Under the pieces are notes generated by a model. That model saw only the letters and a program-made list of their open reading frames with translations, was not told the DNA's origin and ran no database searches. A program made the translations under genes and the position numbers. Positions 15,282-16,401 of a stretch of 16,401 nt of DNA are shown in pieces. The stretch is from CALXSC01 sp035470525. GTDB lineage: Bacteria > Pseudomonadota > Alphaproteobacteria > Rickettsiales > UBA1997. The stretch is taken from the NCBI GenBank assembly GCA_035470525.1, contig DATIQT010000061.1, positions 1 to 16,401 of the forward strand, written 5' to 3'. Positions within the stretch are counted from its first letter, which is position 1; each line of letters opens with the position of its first letter.

Positions 15282-15953
15282 ATGAACATAATTGGAGATT
15301 TTAAACAGCCTAAAAAAAACATCAAAACAGCCAAAAGAAGAAAAGCTTCTTCAACAAGATGGCTTGAGAGACAACTCAATGATCCTTACGTTACATTAGC
15401 AAAACAAAAAGGATATAGATGTCGTGCAGCTTTCAAAATCTTAGAAATTGATGAAAAATTTAAAATCTTCAAAAAAGGACAAAAAGTATTAGACTTAGGT
15501 TGTGCGCCGGGCGGTTGGAGTCAAGTTGTATGTAATAAAGTTGGAGCAAACAACATATTAGCTTTAGATATACTACCAGTTCAATCAATTACAGGTGTAA
15601 AAACAATACAACAAGACTTTTTAGAAAAAGATGCAGAAAAAATAATCCTAAAAGAAATGAAAGGTGAAAAGTATGATGTTGTCATGAGCGACATGGCTGC
15701 AAATACAACCGGCAATAAAAATATCGATCACATAAGAACATCAGCACTTGTAGAAGAAGCTTTCAATTTTTCTTTAAAAATACTCAAAAAGGGCGGAACT
15801 TTCATAGCAAAAGTTTTCCAAGGTGGAACTGAACCAGAATTATTTCAAAAAATGAAAGAGAATTTCACAAAAGTAAAACATTTCAAACCAAATTCTTCAC
15901 GAAAAGAATCCGTAGAAATGTATGTTATAGCACAAGGATTTAAAGATAATTAG
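15282..15953 (+). CDS. 23S rRNA (uridine-2'-O)-methyltransferase RlmE (FtsJ)
   Basis: 223 residues. The Rossmann SAM site 'VLDLGCAPGGWSQ' (69-81) and the catalytic tetrad K52 ('RAAFK'), D137 ('MSDMAAN'), K177 ('FIAKVFQGG') and E212 ('ESVEMYVIA') are all present, matching K38-D124-K164-E199 of E. coli RlmE. A basic 25-residue N-terminal extension precedes 'RWLERQLNDPYVTLAKQKGYR'. It methylates the A-loop uridine (U2552 in E. coli) in the large subunit. Starts one base after greA. Confidence 0.97.
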   Translation: MNIIGDFKQPKKNIKTAKRRKASSTRWLERQLNDPYVTLAKQKGYRCRAAFKILEIDEKFKIFKKGQKVLDLGCAPGGWSQVVCNKVGANNILALDILPVQSITGVKTIQQDFLEKDAEKIILKEMKGEKYDVVMSDMAANTTGNKNIDHIRTSALVEEAFNFSLKILKKGGTFIAKVFQGGTEPELFQKMKENFTKVKHFKPNSSRKESVEMYVIAQGFKDN

Positions 15954-15968
15954 TAGATAAATTATAAA

Positions 15969-16026
15969 TGTATAGTCCCTATTGATTATAAAATAGATTT
16001 ATTTGATAATCAATAATGACTATACA
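15969..16026. repeat. Compound inverted repeat after rlmE
   Basis: Outer arms TGTATAGTC (15969-15977) and GACTATACA (16018-16026), a 2x2 internal mismatch, then inner arms TATTGATTAT (15980-15989) and ATAATCAATA (16006-16015) around a 16-nt loop. In total 19 base pairs, starting 16 bases after rlmE. No U-run follows, so it is not a typical terminator. GACTATA recurs at 16271-16277. Confidence 0.75.
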
Positions 16027-16076
16027 CTTGACAGTGGTGAAGAGAGCAAAGCTTGACAGATGGGAATAGAACGGAG
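16027..16076. repeat. Imperfect 25-bp tandem duplication
   Basis: Two adjacent 25-base copies both start CTTGACAG and both end AG, with roughly three quarters of positions shared. They are much richer in G than the surroundings. Function unknown. Confidence 0.5.
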
Positions 16077-16222
16077 ATTTTGATAAATAAGTTTAATCAA
16101 TTCAATATTTTCAAGGTACAATAATCAAAATGTAAGGGAGTAAGAGGACACACTACTGTCCGAGATAATTTTTGATTTATTAAAATTATTTGTTTTAGTA
16201 TAATCTTTTAAATTTTGTTACA

Positions 16223-16264
16223 CTATTGCTTAGATTCCAGCTTTCGCTGGAATATAAGCAGTAG
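16223..16264. repeat. REP-type palindrome (IPAFAG-type repeat)
   Basis: A 42-nt hairpin of 18 pairs with one G.U and one G.A mismatch: core ATTCCAGC-TTTC-GCTGGAAT (16234-16253), extended by CTATTGCTTA and TAAGCAGTAG. The core resembles the intergenic palindromes of many proteobacteria that read 'IPAFAG' in translation. It is the only GC-richer palindrome in the window. An A-run, not T-run, follows on the plus strand and no T-run follows on the minus strand, so it is not a terminator. Confidence 0.7.
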
Positions 16265-16401
16265 AGCAGTAAAAAAAACAGACTATAATGTTTTTATAAA
16301 GTTCAGAGTAAAAAAATAAATTTATTAAATTTCAAGTCTCTACAAAGATTTTTAACAAACCTAGTTATTATTTTCAATGATAGCTAAGTTTTTTGTTGAA
16401 A

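Larger units (their letters stand above)
15954..16401. other. 448-bp gene-free region with strong inverted repeats
   Basis: No protein gene is supported here. It contains a compound hairpin (15969-16026), an imperfect tandem repeat (16027-16076), a long-range 10-bp pairing (16030-16039 with 16151-16160), an AT hairpin (16165-16189) and a REP-type palindrome (16223-16264), then AT-rich DNA to the window end. The G/A-rich segments at 16030-16080 and 16131-16165 contrast with the AT background. These could be one structured RNA of ~200 nt, a palindromic-repeat mosaic, or remains of a small mobile element. Confidence 0.5.

Noticed and set aside
16030..16280. RNase P RNA (GAGAGCAAA, GTAAGAGGACAC and ACAGA resemble its conserved segments)
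   Set aside because: The invariant GAGGAAAGTCC, GCGGTAAGAGC and ACAGAACCCGGCTTAT are absent even though other very AT-rich alphaproteobacteria keep them; spacing also does not fit.
1..16401. CRISPR array, tRNA or rRNA genes, prophage or integrase genes
   Set aside because: No regularly spaced identical repeats, no tRNA cloverleaf or rRNA segment, and no phage or recombinase protein was recognised on either strand.

Overview
The window reads as a chromosomal stretch of a very AT-rich alphaproteobacterium using the standard bacterial code (TGG for Trp; TAA, TAG and TGA all as stops). The GroEL/GroES pair, the YggT and DUF721 (DciA-like) proteins, the delta' subunit and the 2'-O-methyltransferase RlmE are all of proteobacterial type, and small host-associated or gut alphaproteobacteria are the likeliest source. 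That placement is inference from residue patterns, not a phylogeny. Most genes have weak or no Shine-Dalgarno sites and are packed with 1-4 nt overlaps, as in streamlined genomes.

Layout. (1) 1-150: AT-rich non-coding DNA with one inverted repeat. (2) 151-1552, minus strand: a three-gene run of a DNA-glycosylase-like (AAG-fold-like) gene, yggT and a DUF721/DciA-like gene. The yggT gene most plausibly starts at a GTG two bases after the upstream stop. (3) 1608-2750, plus strand: only the N-terminal (UvrB-homology) third of the transcription-repair coupling factor Mfd. It ends directly against the stop codon of (4) 2751-5056, minus strand: plsC followed by an RbbA-type double-ATPase ABC protein with no permease gene. 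The zero-length tail-to-tail junction looks like a rearrangement scar. (5) 5338-9200, plus strand: lytic transglycosylase, a YihY/BrkB membrane protein and an SplB-like radical SAM protein, tightly coupled. (6) 9273-10640: a GNAT acetyltransferase and a Nudix hydrolase, the latter with a good Shine-Dalgarno and a large AT palindrome upstream. (7) 10698-10834: an apparent small RNA gene with a perfect-consensus sigma-70 promoter (TTGACA-17-TATAAT) and a 14-bp hairpin terminator. (8) 10862-12831, minus strand: groES-groEL. (9) 12952-14713, plus strand: an LpxC-like protein without a single histidine (so not a normal zinc deacetylase) followed by holB. (10) 14807-15953: greA and rlmE. (11) 15954-16401: no gene, but strong nested inverted repeats, an imperfect tandem repeat and a REP-type palindrome.

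Most of the content is housekeeping: chaperonin, replication clamp loader, transcript elongation, rRNA methylation, phospholipid and cell-wall metabolism. I do not see a complete new defence or mobile system. The items most worth a second look are the histidine-free LpxC homologue, the truncated Mfd abutting the permease-less ABC gene, the unassigned small RNA, and the structured region after rlmE.
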